64,000 nucleotides of DNA from Pseudomonas sp. CBZ-4 (GCF_000346755.1 NZ_ANNV01000164.1:1-64000); one strand, 5' to 3'. Counted from the stretch's first letter, positions 36,469 to 46,900 are shown. Notes: generated by a model from the letters alone, not told the origin. Numbers and translations: made by a program.

Positions 36469-38193
36469 TTAGCGGAGCCAGTTGGTGCGTGCCAGCTCAA
36501 TGACCTCGTCGCCACGCCCGCTCATGACCGCCTTGAGCATATACAGGCTGAATCCCTTGGCCTGTTCCAGCTTGATCGTCGGTGGCATCACCAGTTCCTG
36601 AGTCGCTGTCACCACATCCACCAACACGGGCCCATCATGGGCCAGCGCGCGACGCAGCGCCGGCTCCAGCTCTTCTGACTGCTCCACGCGAATGCCCAAA
36701 ATACCCATGGCGTTCGACATGGCCGCAAAGTCCGGGTTTTTCAGTTCAGTGCCAGCGTCCAGATAGCCCGCTGCTTTCATCTCCATGGCCACGAACCCCA
36801 GTGAAGAGTTATCGAAGACGATGACCTTTACCGGCAATTTCAACTGCGCCAACGAGATGAAATCCCCCATCAGCATGGCAAAGCCACCGTCGCCAGACAT
36901 CGAAATCACCTGCCGCCCGGGAAATGCCGCCTGCGCACCGATAGCCTGGGGCATGGCGTTGGCCATGGAGCCGTGGTTGAACGAGCCGATCAGCCGGCGC
37001 TTGCCATTCATCTTCAGGTAGCGCGCCGCCCATACGGTGGGCGAACCCACGTCAGCGGTGAAGATCGCGTCATCGTCCGCCAACTCACTGAGCAACCGTG
37101 CGACGTACTGCGGGTGGATCGGCCGGTTGGCCTTTGAGGGCTGCGCAAGGTCGTCCAAGCCCTGGCGGGCTTTTTCGTAGTGCTTGAGCGAGGTGTCGAG
37201 AAAGCTGCGATCGGTTTTGCGCGTCAGGCGCGGCAGCAGGGCGGCGATGGTTTCACTCACGTCGGCGCAAATGCCCAGGTCCAGCGTGGCGCGACGCCCC
37301 AATGCCTGCGGGTTGCGGTCGATCTGGATGATCTGTGCGTCAGTGGGGTAGAACTGGCGGTAGGGAAAGTCAGTGCCGAGCATGATCAGCGTGTCGCAGT
37401 CGAGCATGGCGTGGTAGCCGGAACTGAAACCGATCAAGCCGGTCATGCCCACATCGAACGGGTTGTCCCATTCCACATGTTCCTTGCCGCGCAAGGCGTG
37501 CACCACCGGCGCGCCCAAGGCGTCGGCCAGGGCAACGACCTGGTCATGGGCACCGGCGCACCCGCTGCCGCACAGTAGGGTGACTTTTTGGCTGTGTTCA
37601 AGGATGTCGGTGAGGCGTTGCAGATCCTGTTCCGCCGGCAAGGTACGCGGGGTGTGCAGGGCAGGCCAGGGCTTGAGTTTGTTCTCCACTTCCAGCAACG
37701 ACACATCCCCTGGAATCACCACCACCGCCACGCCGCGATTGAGGATCGCCGCGCGCATGGCACGGTGCAGCACCTGCGGCATTTGCTCGGGGTTGCTCAC
37801 CAGCTCGACAAAGTGGCTGCACTCCTTGAACAGTTCCTGGGGATGGGTCTCCTGAAAGTAATTGAGGCCGATCTCCGTGGACGGAATCTGCGCCGCAATT
37901 GCCAGCACCGGCACATGGTTGCGATGGCAGTCGAACAGGCCGTTGATCAAATGCAGGTTGCCTGGCCCGCAACTGCCGGCGCACACGGTCAATTCACCGG
38001 TGGCCGCGGCTTCGGCACCGGCGGCGAATGCGGCGACTTCCTCGTGGCGCACGTGCATCCACTCGATGCTGTCCATGGTGCGCAAGGCGTCGGTGAGGCC
38101 GTTGAGGCTGTCGCCGGTCAGGCCCCAGATGCGCTTGATACCCGCCTGTTCAAGGGTGGTCGCCAGCTGTTGGGCCAGGTTGATTTTCGCCAT
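36469..38193 (-). CDS. poxB: Pyruvate oxidase, ubiquinone-dependent (PoxB-like)
   Basis: This 574-residue thiamine-diphosphate enzyme oxidises pyruvate to acetate and CO2, passing electrons through FAD to the quinone pool. The N-terminal ThDP domain has the glutamate in RHEEVAAFAAGAEA, the middle FAD domain includes CGSGCAGAHDQV, and the C-terminal ThDP motif is MSGDGGFAMLMGDFIS with NN replaced by DNSSLGF. The final residues could form the membrane-binding tail seen in PoxB. ATG 38193 has GGAG six bases upstream. Confidence 0.9.
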   Translation of the reverse strand: MAKINLAQQLATTLEQAGIKRIWGLTGDSLNGLTDALRTMDSIEWMHVRHEEVAAFAAGAEAAATGELTVCAGSCGPGNLHLINGLFDCHRNHVPVLAIAAQIPSTEIGLNYFQETHPQELFKECSHFVELVSNPEQMPQVLHRAMRAAILNRGVAVVVIPGDVSLLEVENKLKPWPALHTPRTLPAEQDLQRLTDILEHSQKVTLLCGSGCAGAHDQVVALADALGAPVVHALRGKEHVEWDNPFDVGMTGLIGFSSGYHAMLDCDTLIMLGTDFPYRQFYPTDAQIIQIDRNPQALGRRATLDLGICADVSETIAALLPRLTRKTDRSFLDTSLKHYEKARQGLDDLAQPSKANRPIHPQYVARLLSELADDDAIFTADVGSPTVWAARYLKMNGKRRLIGSFNHGSMANAMPQAIGAQAAFPGRQVISMSGDGGFAMLMGDFISLAQLKLPVKVIVFDNSSLGFVAMEMKAAGYLDAGTELKNPDFAAMSNAMGILGIRVEQSEELEPALRRALAHDGPVLVDVVTATQELVMPPTIKLEQAKGFSLYMLKAVMSGRGDEVIELARTNWLR

Positions 38194-38270
38194 GAAGAAC
38201 TCCAATCGTCAGTGAGGTTAAAAACTGCTGATCAATAGGGGACAGTTCGATCATGGCGAATGCTCCGCCC

Positions 38271-39503
38271 TTATTGTGAAGATTGCGTCATGGCGGCACG
38301 GTACTGGCGGGTACGCCGGGCGATAAACCACTGGTCGCGCACCAGCGCCATGCACGGTGCAACGTTGGCCTTGGGCTGGTGGCCGCGGCTGAGGCGATGC
38401 ATCTGGTAGCGCACGACGGCGAGGATCGCCAGGGACGCCAGGGGCTTGCGCTTCCAGTCAATCGGCTTGAGTTGCGGGTTGGGATCGCGGCCCTCACGCC
38501 AGTGCTTGATCAGCTGCGGTTCCAGGGTCAACGCGGTGGCAATCCCGGCCATGGCGATGCCGCTGTCGAGTACCTGCTGCACGATAGGCAGGCGGCGGAT
38601 GCCACCGGTGACCATCACCGGCATCTGGGCGATGCTCGCCAGTTCGGTGGCCATGTCCAGGAAGTACGCTTCGCGGGCCAGGGTGCGCCCGTCCCGCGCT
38701 TCACCCTGCATCGCCGGCGCTTCATAGCTGCCACCGGACAACTCCAGCAGGTCGATGGCCAGCGGGTTGAGCATCTCGACCACGGCGCGGGCATCAGCCT
38801 CGGCAAAACCGCCACGCTGGAAGTCTGCCGAGTTGAGTTTGACCGCCACACAAAAGGATGGACTCACGCTGGCGCGTACGGCGTGGATCACTTCCAGCAA
38901 CAGGCGCGCACGGTTTTCCAGCGGGCCACCCCAGCGGTCGGTGCGTTGGTTGCTCAGCGGCGAAAGGAACTGGCTCAGCAGGTAGCCGTGGGCGCCGTGG
39001 ATCTGCACGCCGGTAAAGCCGGCTTTCTCGGCCAGGCGGGCGCTGGTGGCGAAGCGTTGGATCACGTCCTGGATGTCGTCCTCGGTCATGGCCTTGGGTT
39101 TGGCGAACATCTTCGAGAAACCTCCCAGGTCGAGGGCAACGGCGGAAGGCGCCACGGCTTGCTGGCGCAGATTGGCCGGGGTCTGGCGCCCCGGATGGCT
39201 GAGTTGCACCCAGAAGTGCACGCCTTTGTTCCGTGCGACATCGGCCCATTCGCGAAAACTGTCCAGCTGTTGCTCGTCTTCCAGCGCGACACCACCGGGG
39301 CCGGTCATGGCGCGACGGTCGATCATCACGTTGCCGGTGATCAGCAAGCCGGGTTCACCCTCGGCCCACGCCTTGTAGAGCTGCTTCAATTCACGGGACG
39401 GCGCCTGATTGCCATCGGCCATGTTTTCTTCCATCGCGGCCTTGGCGATGCGGTTGGAGATGACTTGGCCATTGGGCAGTTGCAAGGCTTCAAAGGGTGA
39501 CAT
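38271..39503 (-). CDS. Old-yellow-enzyme-type NADH:flavin oxidoreductase
   Basis: This 410-residue FMN enzyme of the OYE family (2,4-dienoyl-CoA reductase-like barrel) has NRIAKAAMEENMADGN, GFTGVQIHGAHGYLLSQFLS, NQRTDRWGGPLENRARL and VTGGIRR. There is no C-terminal iron-sulfur or NADH domain, so it is a single-domain ene-reductase acting on electrophilic alkenes. ATG 39503 has AGGAG eight bases upstream. It is transcribed from a MerR-type promoter shared with the divergent MerR gene. Confidence 0.92.
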   Translation of the reverse strand: MSPFEALQLPNGQVISNRIAKAAMEENMADGNQAPSRELKQLYKAWAEGEPGLLITGNVMIDRRAMTGPGGVALEDEQQLDSFREWADVARNKGVHFWVQLSHPGRQTPANLRQQAVAPSAVALDLGGFSKMFAKPKAMTEDDIQDVIQRFATSARLAEKAGFTGVQIHGAHGYLLSQFLSPLSNQRTDRWGGPLENRARLLLEVIHAVRASVSPSFCVAVKLNSADFQRGGFAEADARAVVEMLNPLAIDLLELSGGSYEAPAMQGEARDGRTLAREAYFLDMATELASIAQMPVMVTGGIRRLPIVQQVLDSGIAMAGIATALTLEPQLIKHWREGRDPNPQLKPIDWKRKPLASLAILAVVRYQMHRLSRGHQPKANVAPCMALVRDQWFIARRTRQYRAAMTQSSQ

Positions 39504-39531
39504 GGGTTGACTCCTGAGCGGGGGAGGCCTC

Positions 39532-39562
39532 AGGCTAAGCTTAAAGTTAACTTTAATGTCAA
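39532..39562 (-). promoter_or_regulatory. MerR-type promoter and operator of the OYE gene
   Basis: On the minus strand a perfect -35 TTGACA (39557-39562) and a weak -10 TAGCCT (39532-39537) are separated by 19 bases instead of 17. The spacer holds the perfect 16-base palindrome TTAAAGTTAACTTTAA (39541-39556). Long spacers with a central dyad are the hallmark of promoters that MerR-family activators twist into an active shape. Confidence 0.8.
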
Positions 39563-39575
39563 GCAGGCGATGGCA

Positions 39576-39980
39576 ATGAATATTGGCGAACTGGCAAAAC
39601 AGAGCGGACTGGCGGCATCGCGCATCCGTTTTTATGAAGCGGAAGGCCTGATCAGTCAGGTGGGGCGCCAGTCCAATGGTTATCGGCGCTACTCGGCGGA
39701 GGCGTTGCAGACGCTGCAGCTGATCCAGAGTGCGCAACAGGCCGGCTTTACCTTGCAGGAACTCAAGGCGTTGATGCCGGCACCGGGTGAGCATAAGCGC
39801 GAGGAGTTGATCGAGGCGCTGGAGCGCAAGGTGGTGCAGATCGAAGAGATGCAGGCGCAATTGGCTCACAGCAAGGCGCAGTTGCTGGGGGTGATCGAGG
39901 CGGTGCGGGCGCAGCCGGAAGGTGTGCCGTGTTCCATGGGGCAGAAGCAGGTGCTGGCGTCGATCAAACTTAGCGGATAA
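39576..39980 (+). CDS. MerR family transcriptional regulator
   Basis: This 134-residue regulator has the N-terminal winged helix (MNIGELAKQSGLAASRIRFYEAEGL, GYRRYSAEAL) and a long dimerisation helix (about 75-115). One cysteine near the C-terminus (GVPCSMG) could sense electrophiles, as in the NmlR/AdhR branch. ATG 39576 is preferred because AGG lies eight bases before it; ATG 39570 is possible. It very likely activates the divergent OYE gene through the palindrome at 39541-39556. Confidence 0.93.
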   Translation: MNIGELAKQSGLAASRIRFYEAEGLISQVGRQSNGYRRYSAEALQTLQLIQSAQQAGFTLQELKALMPAPGEHKREELIEALERKVVQIEEMQAQLAHSKAQLLGVIEAVRAQPEGVPCSMGQKQVLASIKLSG

Positions 39981-40008
39981 AAAAAGCCCTGGCACGCCAG
40001 GGCTTTTT
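39981..40008. terminator. Bidirectional terminator
   Basis: AAAAAGCCCTGG (39981-39992) and CCAGGGCTTTTT (39997-40008) form a 12-bp perfect stem with a CACG loop between the convergent MerR and DUF934 genes. U tracts form in both directions. Confidence 0.92.
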
Positions 40009-40021
40009 CATGCGCTACACC

Positions 40022-40516
40022 TTAACGGCGGCGGAACAGCGGTAGCGGCTCATCCGTTGCAGCCTGGTACGTCACCGAGAAGTCCTTGAGGCTTTCCAGG
40101 GCTTCGTACGGGTCTTTGTCGGCGCGCAAGGCGAAGGCATCGAACCCGCAGCGGCGCAGGTAGAACAGTTGGTCGCGCAGGATATCGCCAATGGCGCGCA
40201 GTTCGCCTTTGTAACCATAGCGGTCACGCAGCAGGCGCGCGTTGGAGTAGTTGCGGCCATCGGTGAAGGCCGGAAAATTCAGCGCGATGACCTGGAAATG
40301 TTCCACGTCGGCACCGATCTCTTCGGCTTCTTCATCGGCGTCCAGCCACACACCCAGGCCGCCATCGCGGGCCTTGAGGGCGTGACCGTGCTCGCGCCAC
40401 AAGGCCAGCGGCACGATCAGGTCGTCGCAGTTGGAAATGCCATCGAAGCTCGCGTCCTTGGGCAACAGGTGCCAGGTTTCGTCGAGGACTGCGTTGTTCT
40501 TAATGATTCGCTGCAT
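40022..40516 (-). CDS. DUF934 family protein, sulfite-reductase partner
   Basis: This 164-residue protein begins MQRIIKNNAVLDETWHLL and carries the DUF934 pattern FPAFTDGRNYSNARLLRDRYG, GELRAIGDILRDQLFYLRRCGFDAF. The gene follows the siroheme reductase gene in most pseudomonads and overlaps it here by 17 bases, so it is likely needed for assimilatory sulfite or nitrite reduction. The exact role is unknown. Confidence 0.9.
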   Translation of the reverse strand: MQRIIKNNAVLDETWHLLPKDASFDGISNCDDLIVPLALWREHGHALKARDGGLGVWLDADEEAEEIGADVEHFQVIALNFPAFTDGRNYSNARLLRDRYGYKGELRAIGDILRDQLFYLRRCGFDAFALRADKDPYEALESLKDFSVTYQAATDEPLPLFRRR

Positions 40517-42158
40517 AGACGCGCTCCTTGAACAGGTCGATGCCGATGCGCTGGTAGGTGTCGATGAAACGCTCATCTTCGGTGCGCTGTTCGATGTACA
40601 CATCGATCAGTTTGCCGATCACCTCAGGCATGGCTTCCTGGGCGAACGATGGGCCGAGGATCTTGCCCAGGCTCGCATCACGGCTGGCGCTGCCACCCAG
40701 GGACACTTGGTAGAATTCTTCGCCTTTCTTGTCCACGCCCAGGATGCCGATGTGGCCGACGTGGTGGTGACCACAGGCGTTCATGCAACCGGAGATGTTC
40801 AGGTCCAGCTCGCCGATGTCGAACAGGTAGTCCAGGTCGTCGAAACGGCGCTGGATCGATTCGGCAATCGGGATCGACTTGGCGTTGGCCAGGGAGCAGA
40901 AGTCGCCGCCCGGGCAGCAGATGATGTCGGTCAGCAGGCCGATGTTCGGCGTGGCGAAACCGCCTTCGCGCAGCTCGCCCCACAGGGTGAACAGTTGGCT
41001 TTGCTCAACGTCCGCGAGAATGATGTTCTGCTCGTGGGAGGTGCGCAGTTGGCCATAACTGTAGCGGTCGGCCAGGTCGGCGACGGCGTCCAGCTGCTTG
41101 TCGGTGATGTCGCCGGGGGCAACGCCGGTCGGTTTCAGCGACAGGGTCACGGCCACGTAGCCTGGCTTCTTGTGCGCCAGGGTGTTGCGGCCACGCCAGC
41201 GGGCGAAACCTGGATGTTCCAGGTCGAGGGCTGCCAGTTCAGCGTCCTGATTGCTCAGGGCCTTGTATTCAGGGTCGACGAAATGCTTGGCAACGCGATG
41301 CACTTCGGCTTCGGTCAGGGTGGTCTGGCCGCCGCGCAGGTGTTCCATCTCGGCGTCGACTTTTTGCGCAAACACCTCAGGCGTCAGCGCTTTTACCAGG
41401 ATCTTGATCCGGGCCTTGTACTTGTTGTCACGACGGCCATAGCGGTTGTAGACCCGCAGGATGGCATCGAGGTAGCTCAACAGGTCCTGCCACGGCAGGA
41501 ACTCATTGATAAAGGCGCCGACCACTGGCGTACGGCCCAGGCCGCCACCCACCAGGACACGGAAACCCAGCTCGCCCGCAGCGTTGTACACCGGCTCCAG
41601 GCCGATATCGTGTACTTCGATGGCGGCGCGGTCCGAGGTCGAGCCATTGATGGCGATCTTGAACTTGCGCGGCAGGTAGGCGAATTCCGGGTGGAAGGTG
41701 GTCCATTGGCGGACGATTTCACACCAGGGGCGCGGGTCGATCAGTTCGTCAGCGGCAACGCCGGCGAATTGGTCGGTGGTCACGTTGCGCAGGCAGTTAC
41801 CGCTGGTCTGAATGGCGTGCATCTGCACGGTTGCCAGTTCAGCCAGGATATCCGGCACGTCTTCCAGCGCTGGCCAGTTGAACTGTACGTTCTGGCGCGT
41901 GCTGATGTGCGCGTAGCCTTTGTCGAAGTCACGGGCAATCTTGCCCATCATGCGCATCTGACGCGAGGTCAGTTGGCCATACGGCACGGCTACCCGCAGC
42001 ATCGGCGCAAAGCGCTGAACATAAAGGCCATTTTGCAGGCGCAGAGGGCGGAACTCTTCTTCGCTCAGTTCACCTGCTAGGTAGCGTCGGGTCTGATCAC
42101 GGAACTGCTTGACGCGGTCCTCGATGATGCGCTGATCGTATTCGTCGTATACGTACAT
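40500..42158 (-). CDS. cysI: Sulfite/nitrite reductase, siroheme Fe-S subunit
   Basis: This 552-residue enzyme reduces sulfite to sulfide by six electrons. It has two ferredoxin-like half domains (ISTRQNVQFNWP and SYGQLRTSHEQNI) and the two cysteine groups that hold the [4Fe-4S]-siroheme centre (CCPGGDFCSLA and GCMNACGHHHVGHIG). ATG 42158 has AGGA six bases upstream. A weak promoter candidate with extended -10 TGGTATCGT lies at about 42217-42225 on the minus strand. The flavin partner CysJ is not in the window; many pseudomonads use ferredoxin. Confidence 0.93.
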   Translation of the reverse strand: MYVYDEYDQRIIEDRVKQFRDQTRRYLAGELSEEEFRPLRLQNGLYVQRFAPMLRVAVPYGQLTSRQMRMMGKIARDFDKGYAHISTRQNVQFNWPALEDVPDILAELATVQMHAIQTSGNCLRNVTTDQFAGVAADELIDPRPWCEIVRQWTTFHPEFAYLPRKFKIAINGSTSDRAAIEVHDIGLEPVYNAAGELGFRVLVGGGLGRTPVVGAFINEFLPWQDLLSYLDAILRVYNRYGRRDNKYKARIKILVKALTPEVFAQKVDAEMEHLRGGQTTLTEAEVHRVAKHFVDPEYKALSNQDAELAALDLEHPGFARWRGRNTLAHKKPGYVAVTLSLKPTGVAPGDITDKQLDAVADLADRYSYGQLRTSHEQNIILADVEQSQLFTLWGELREGGFATPNIGLLTDIICCPGGDFCSLANAKSIPIAESIQRRFDDLDYLFDIGELDLNISGCMNACGHHHVGHIGILGVDKKGEEFYQVSLGGSASRDASLGKILGPSFAQEAMPEVIGKLIDVYIEQRTEDERFIDTYQRIGIDLFKERVYAANH

Positions 42159-42392
42159 ATAGGTCCTGTTCTCGGCAAATCTGCGCGCACGGCCGCGCAC
42201 TCCCAACGGAGCCGGCGCACGATACCAGTTTGCGTTTATGCGCAAAAGTGATGTTTGAGTATATGCAAATAACCAAATCGACTAATGAGAACGGTTATCG
42301 CAATATCCACATTTGTCATGCGGGCAATCTTGAACTTTACTGTGGTCGAGTCTTCGTGCAGTCACCTAATAAAACCGATAAGAGGCGATGCG

Positions 42393-42506
42393 ATGAGCAA
42401 TTCAACCAAAGCCCGTAAACCCGACAGTACCGTTGATGCCTGGGCCATTCTGTTTCTGATCATCCTCGTGGTGGGCACCGCCGTGTTCTGGGTGAGTCAC
42501 CAATAA
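42393..42506 (+). CDS. 37-residue single-pass membrane protein
   Basis: The frame from ATG 42393 encodes a basic N-terminus (MSNSTKARKPDSTVDAW) and one membrane helix (AILFLIILVVGTAVFWVS) ending HQ. AGAGG lies seven bases upstream of the ATG. An upstream extension exists but lacks a signal of its own. The size, ribosome binding site and position next to cysI support a real small membrane protein of unknown function. Confidence 0.65.
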   Translation: MSNSTKARKPDSTVDAWAILFLIILVVGTAVFWVSHQ

Positions 42507-42575
42507 ACGACGTTGATTGAGCCTCGATTGAGCCGCTAATTGCCACTATCATGGCGGGCATTGCTCAAGGCTTGA

Positions 42576-43649
42576 ATGACGATGTTGAAGGTTCTGATTA
42601 CGTGTGTGTGGTTGTTGGGGGCGGCGTACGGGGCTGTGGCTCACGCGACGTCCGTGGTGTTTCTCAACCCGGGCCTGTCAACGGAAACCTTCTGGGTCAG
42701 CTATACGCAATTCATGCAGGCCGCGGCCAAGGACCTCGGCCTGGATTTGCGTGTGCGCTATTCCGAACGTGATCCCCAGAACTACCTGGTCCAGGCCAGG
42801 GACGTGCTGCAAGGCACTGCGCGGCCCGAGTACCTGGTGCTGGTGAACGAGCAATACGTGGCGCCGCAGATTCTGCGCATGGCCCAGGGCAGCGGGGTCA
42901 AGCTGTTGATTGTGAACAGCCTGCCAACCCCCGATCAGGTGCAGATGCTCAACGGGCGCAACGCCGCGCAATGGATCGGCAGCCTGGTGCCCAACGACGA
43001 AGAGGCGGGCTACCTGATGCTCACCGACCTGCTGCGCCAGCACGGTCCGGTTGCCCCTGGCCAATTCCTCGACCTGCTGGCGTTTTCCGGGGTCAAGAAC
43101 ACCCCATCTGCGCAATTGCGCGAACAGGGCTTGCACCGTGCGTTGGCGCAGCACCCGCACGTGCGCCTGCGCCAGCTGGTCTACGGTGAGTGGACGCGAG
43201 CACGGGCCTTCGAGCAAGCGACGCAATTGTTCAAGCGCTATCCACAGACGGCGCTGGTGTGGTCAGCCAACGATCAAATGGCCCTGGGCGCCATGCAGGC
43301 CCTGCAAGACAGCGGGCGAACACCGGGCAAGGACGTGCTGTTCAGCGCGGTCAACAGTTCGCCGCAAATATTGCAGGCACGCCTCGACGGGCGGCTGAGC
43401 ACGTTGGTGGCCGGGCATTTCACCTTGGGTGGCTGGGCGATGGTGTTGATCAGCGATGATGCCGCAGGTGTGGATTTAGCCGCACACGGCGGGCGCGACC
43501 GTCATGCGGCGTTATTCCAGCTGATCGATGGCGCCCAGGCGCAACGGTTGCTGGGGCCGCTGCCGGTGGTGAACTTCCGCGCACTGTCCGCGAAGGGCAA
43601 GCCGGCGTCCTACCGCTACCCATTCAACCTGCAACTGCTGCTGCGTTAA
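42576..43649 (+). CDS. Periplasmic binding protein, sugar-type (LacI-like fold)
   Basis: This 357-residue protein has a signal peptide (about residues 1-24, ending AVAHA) and the type 1 periplasmic-binding fold (VVFLNPGLSTETFWVSYTQF, NDQMALGAMQALQDSG). It resembles binding components of sugar ABC transporters, but no permease or ATPase is adjacent, so it may serve a chemoreceptor or signalling protein elsewhere. ATG 42576 has AAGG five bases upstream. It converges with DUF2970 with a four-base overlap. Confidence 0.85.
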   Translation: MTMLKVLITCVWLLGAAYGAVAHATSVVFLNPGLSTETFWVSYTQFMQAAAKDLGLDLRVRYSERDPQNYLVQARDVLQGTARPEYLVLVNEQYVAPQILRMAQGSGVKLLIVNSLPTPDQVQMLNGRNAAQWIGSLVPNDEEAGYLMLTDLLRQHGPVAPGQFLDLLAFSGVKNTPSAQLREQGLHRALAQHPHVRLRQLVYGEWTRARAFEQATQLFKRYPQTALVWSANDQMALGAMQALQDSGRTPGKDVLFSAVNSSPQILQARLDGRLSTLVAGHFTLGGWAMVLISDDAAGVDLAAHGGRDRHAALFQLIDGAQAQRLLGPLPVVNFRALSAKGKPASYRYPFNLQLLLR

Positions 43650-43864
43650 ATCCCGGCGAGGTGCAGCACCAGCTTGACGATCCCGAACAGCGTCAAGGCA
43701 AATACCGCCGTGAACAGAATGCCCAGGATCACAAAGTGGCTGGGCTTGCCGTGGGTAAAGTCGCGGGCGCGGTTCTTGCCGCTCTGCACGCCGAACGCGG
43801 CGGCCATGACGCTGTGGAGCATCTGCCAGAAGGTAGGGGGCTTGTTGTTGACTGGATCGTCCAT
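43646..43864 (-). CDS. DUF2970 family membrane protein
   Basis: This 72-residue protein matches DUF2970: a short amphipathic start (PTFWQMLHSVMAAAFGVQSG), then one membrane helix (FVILGILFTAVFALTLFGIVKL). The family is small, found in gamma- and beta-proteobacteria, and uncharacterised. It follows metH by 52 bases on the same strand, where an imperfect hairpin (43869-43892) lies just before the start. Confidence 0.85.
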   Translation of the reverse strand: MDDPVNNKPPTFWQMLHSVMAAAFGVQSGKNRARDFTHGKPSHFVILGILFTAVFALTLFGIVKLVLHLAGI

Positions 43865-43916
43865 ACATCCCTCGACACAAGGTGTGTGAGGGACAGCATA
43901 GACAATCCACCAGGGC

Positions 43917-46900
43917 TTAGTTGTCGTAACCCAGGTTCGGCGCCAACCAACGTTCGGTCACGGCCAGGTCCTGGCCTTTACGCGCGGTGTAGCTCGCCAC
44001 CTGGTCCTTGTCGATCTTGCCCACGGCAAAGTACTGCGCCTGCGGGTGCGCGAAGTACCAGCCGCTGACCGCCGCTGCCGGGAACATCGCGTAGTGCTCG
44101 GTAAGGAACACGCCGCTGCGGCCGGCTTCCATTTCCCGCGCTTCGGGATCGAGCAGTTGGAACAAGGTGCCTTTCTCGGTGTGATCCGGGCACGCCGGGT
44201 AGCCCGGGGCAGGGCGGATGCCGCTGTACTGCTCCTTGATCAGCGCCTCGTTGTCCAGTTGCTCGTCCTTGGCGTAGCCCCAATAGTCTTTACGCACCTG
44301 CTGGTGCAGCCACTCGGCGCAGGCTTCGGCCAGGCGATCGGCCAGGGCCTTGACCATGATCGAGTTGTAATCGTCGCCCGCGTCCTGATACGCCTTGGCC
44401 ACTTCCTCGGCGCCGATGCCGGCGGTGGTGATGAAGCCGCCCACGTAGTCGGTCACGCCGCTGTCTTTTGGCGCAACGAAGTCGGCCAGGGAGAAGTTCG
44501 GCTTGCCGTCGGTCTTGATGATCTGCTGGCGCAGGTGATGCAAGGTCGCCAGTGGCTGGCCATCATCGCCATAGACTTCCAGGTCATCGTCCTTGACCTG
44601 GTTGGCCGGCCAGAAGCCAAACACCGCGCGGGCGCTGATGAGCTTTTCGTCGATCAGCTTGGCGAGCATTTCCTGGGCATCGGCGTACAGCGCGGTCGCC
44701 GCTTCGCCTACAACCTCGTCGGTGAGGATGCGTGGGAACTTGCCCGCCAGGTCCCAGGAAATAAAGAACGGAGTCCAGTCGATGTATTCGGCCAGCACCT
44801 TGAGGTCGATGTTGTCCAACACCTTGGCGCCGGTAAAGGTCGGCGTCACCGGGGTGTAGCTGCTCCAGTCGAACTGCGGCTTCTTGGCGATGGCTGCCGG
44901 GTAGCTCAGGCGCTCGGTGCGGGCGCTGCGGTTCGAAGTGCGCTCACGCACGTCGATATACTCCAGGCGGGTTTTCTCGACGAAACCGGCCTTCAATTCC
45001 TTGGACAGCAACTGCGTGGCCACGCCCACCGCACGGGAGGCGTCGGTCACGTAGATCACGGCATCGTTGCTGTACTTGGGCTCGATCTTCACCGCCGTGT
45101 GCGCCTTGGACGTGGTGGCGCCACCAATCATCAAGGGCAGATGGAAGTCCTGGCGCTGCATCTCGCGGGCCACATGCACCATCTCGTCCAACGACGGCGT
45201 GATCAGGCCGGACAGCCCGATGATGTCGCACTTCTGCTCCTTGGCCACTTGCAGGATCTTCTCGGCGGGCACCATCACACCCAGGTCGACGATGTCATAG
45301 CCGTTGCAACCCAACACCACGCCGACGATGTTCTTGCCGATGTCATGCACATCGCCTTTGACCGTGGCCATCAGGATCTTGCCCTTGGCCTCCGGCTTGT
45401 CGCCTTTTTCCAGCTCGATGAACGGGATCAAGTGGGCCACGGCCTGCTTCATCACGCGGGCGGATTTCACCACCTGCGGCAGGAACATTTTGCCCGCGCC
45501 AAACAGGTCGCCAACGATGTTCATGCCGGACATCAGCGGGCCTTCGATCACTTCGATCGGGCGTGCGAACGACTGCCGCGATTCTTCGGTGTCTTCAACG
45601 ATATGGGTGGTGATGCCCTTGACCAGTGCGTGTTCCAGGCGCTTGTTGACTTCCCAGCCGCGCCATTCCTCGGTTTCGGCTTCTTTTACGCTGCCGTCGC
45701 CCTTGTACTTGTCGGCGATGGCGAGGAGGGCGTCGGTGCCGTCCGGCGTGCGGTTGAGCACCACGTCTTCCACGGCGTCACGCAGCTCGGCCGGGATCTG
45801 GTCGTAGATCTCCAGTTGGCCAGCGTTGACGATACCCATGGTCAGGCCATTGCGGATCGCATACAGCAGGAACACCGAGTGGATCGCTTCACGCACCGGG
45901 TTGTTGCCGCGGAACGAGAACGACACGTTGGACACGCCACCGGAGGTCAGCGCGTACGGCAGTTCGTCGCGGATATAGGCACAGGCGTTGATGAAATCGA
46001 CGGCGTAGTTGTTGTGCTCTTCGATACCGGTGGCGACCGCGAAGATGTTCGGGTCGAAAATGATGTCTTCCGGCGGGAAGCCGACTTCATTGACCAGGAT
46101 GTCGTAGGAGCGTTTGCAGATCTCTTTCTTGCGCGCTTCGGTGTCGGCCTGGCCGGCTTCGTCGAAGGCCATCACCACCACTGCCGCGCCGTAGCGCTTG
46201 CACAGCTTGGCGTGGTGGATGAACTGCTCGACGCCTTCCTTCATGCTGATGGAGTTGACGATGCCCTTGCCCTGGATGCACTTCAGGCCGGCTTCGATCA
46301 CTTCCCACTTGGAGGAGTCGATCATGATCGGCACGCGGGAGATATCCGGCTCGCCGGCGATCAGATTGAGGAAGGTCACCATGGCCTTCTTCGAATCGAG
46401 CATGCCCTCGTCCATGTTGATGTCGATGATCTGGGCGCCGGCTTCCACCTGCTGCAGGGCTACTTCGAGGGCTTCGGTGTAGTTGTCTTCGCGGATCAGC
46501 CGGGCGAAACGCGCGGAACCGGTAATGTTGGTGCGTTCGCCGACGTTGACGAACAGCGAGCTGCGATCAATGGTGAACGGCTCCAGGCCCGACAGGCGGC
46601 AAGCCTTGGGAATGTCCGGGATCGGGCGCGGCGCATAACCGGCCACGGCCTTGGCGATGGCCTCGATGTGCCCCGGCGTGGTGCCGCAGCAGCCGCCGAC
46701 GATATTGAGGAAGCCGCTCTGGGCGAATTCTTCGATGACCTTGGCGGTTTCCGACGGCAGTTCGTCGTACTCGCCGAATTCGTTGGGCAGGCCGGCATTG
46801 GGGTGCGCGGATACGTGGGTGTTCGCCTTGTTCGACAACTCTTCCAGGTAGGGACGCAGTTCGCTGGCGCCCAGGGCGCAGTTCAGGCCCACGGAAATCG

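Noticed and set aside
38271..39995. OYE gene extended to 39995
   Set aside because: The extra 164 codons are antisense to the MerR gene; ATG 39503 has a good ribosome binding site and the family N-terminus.
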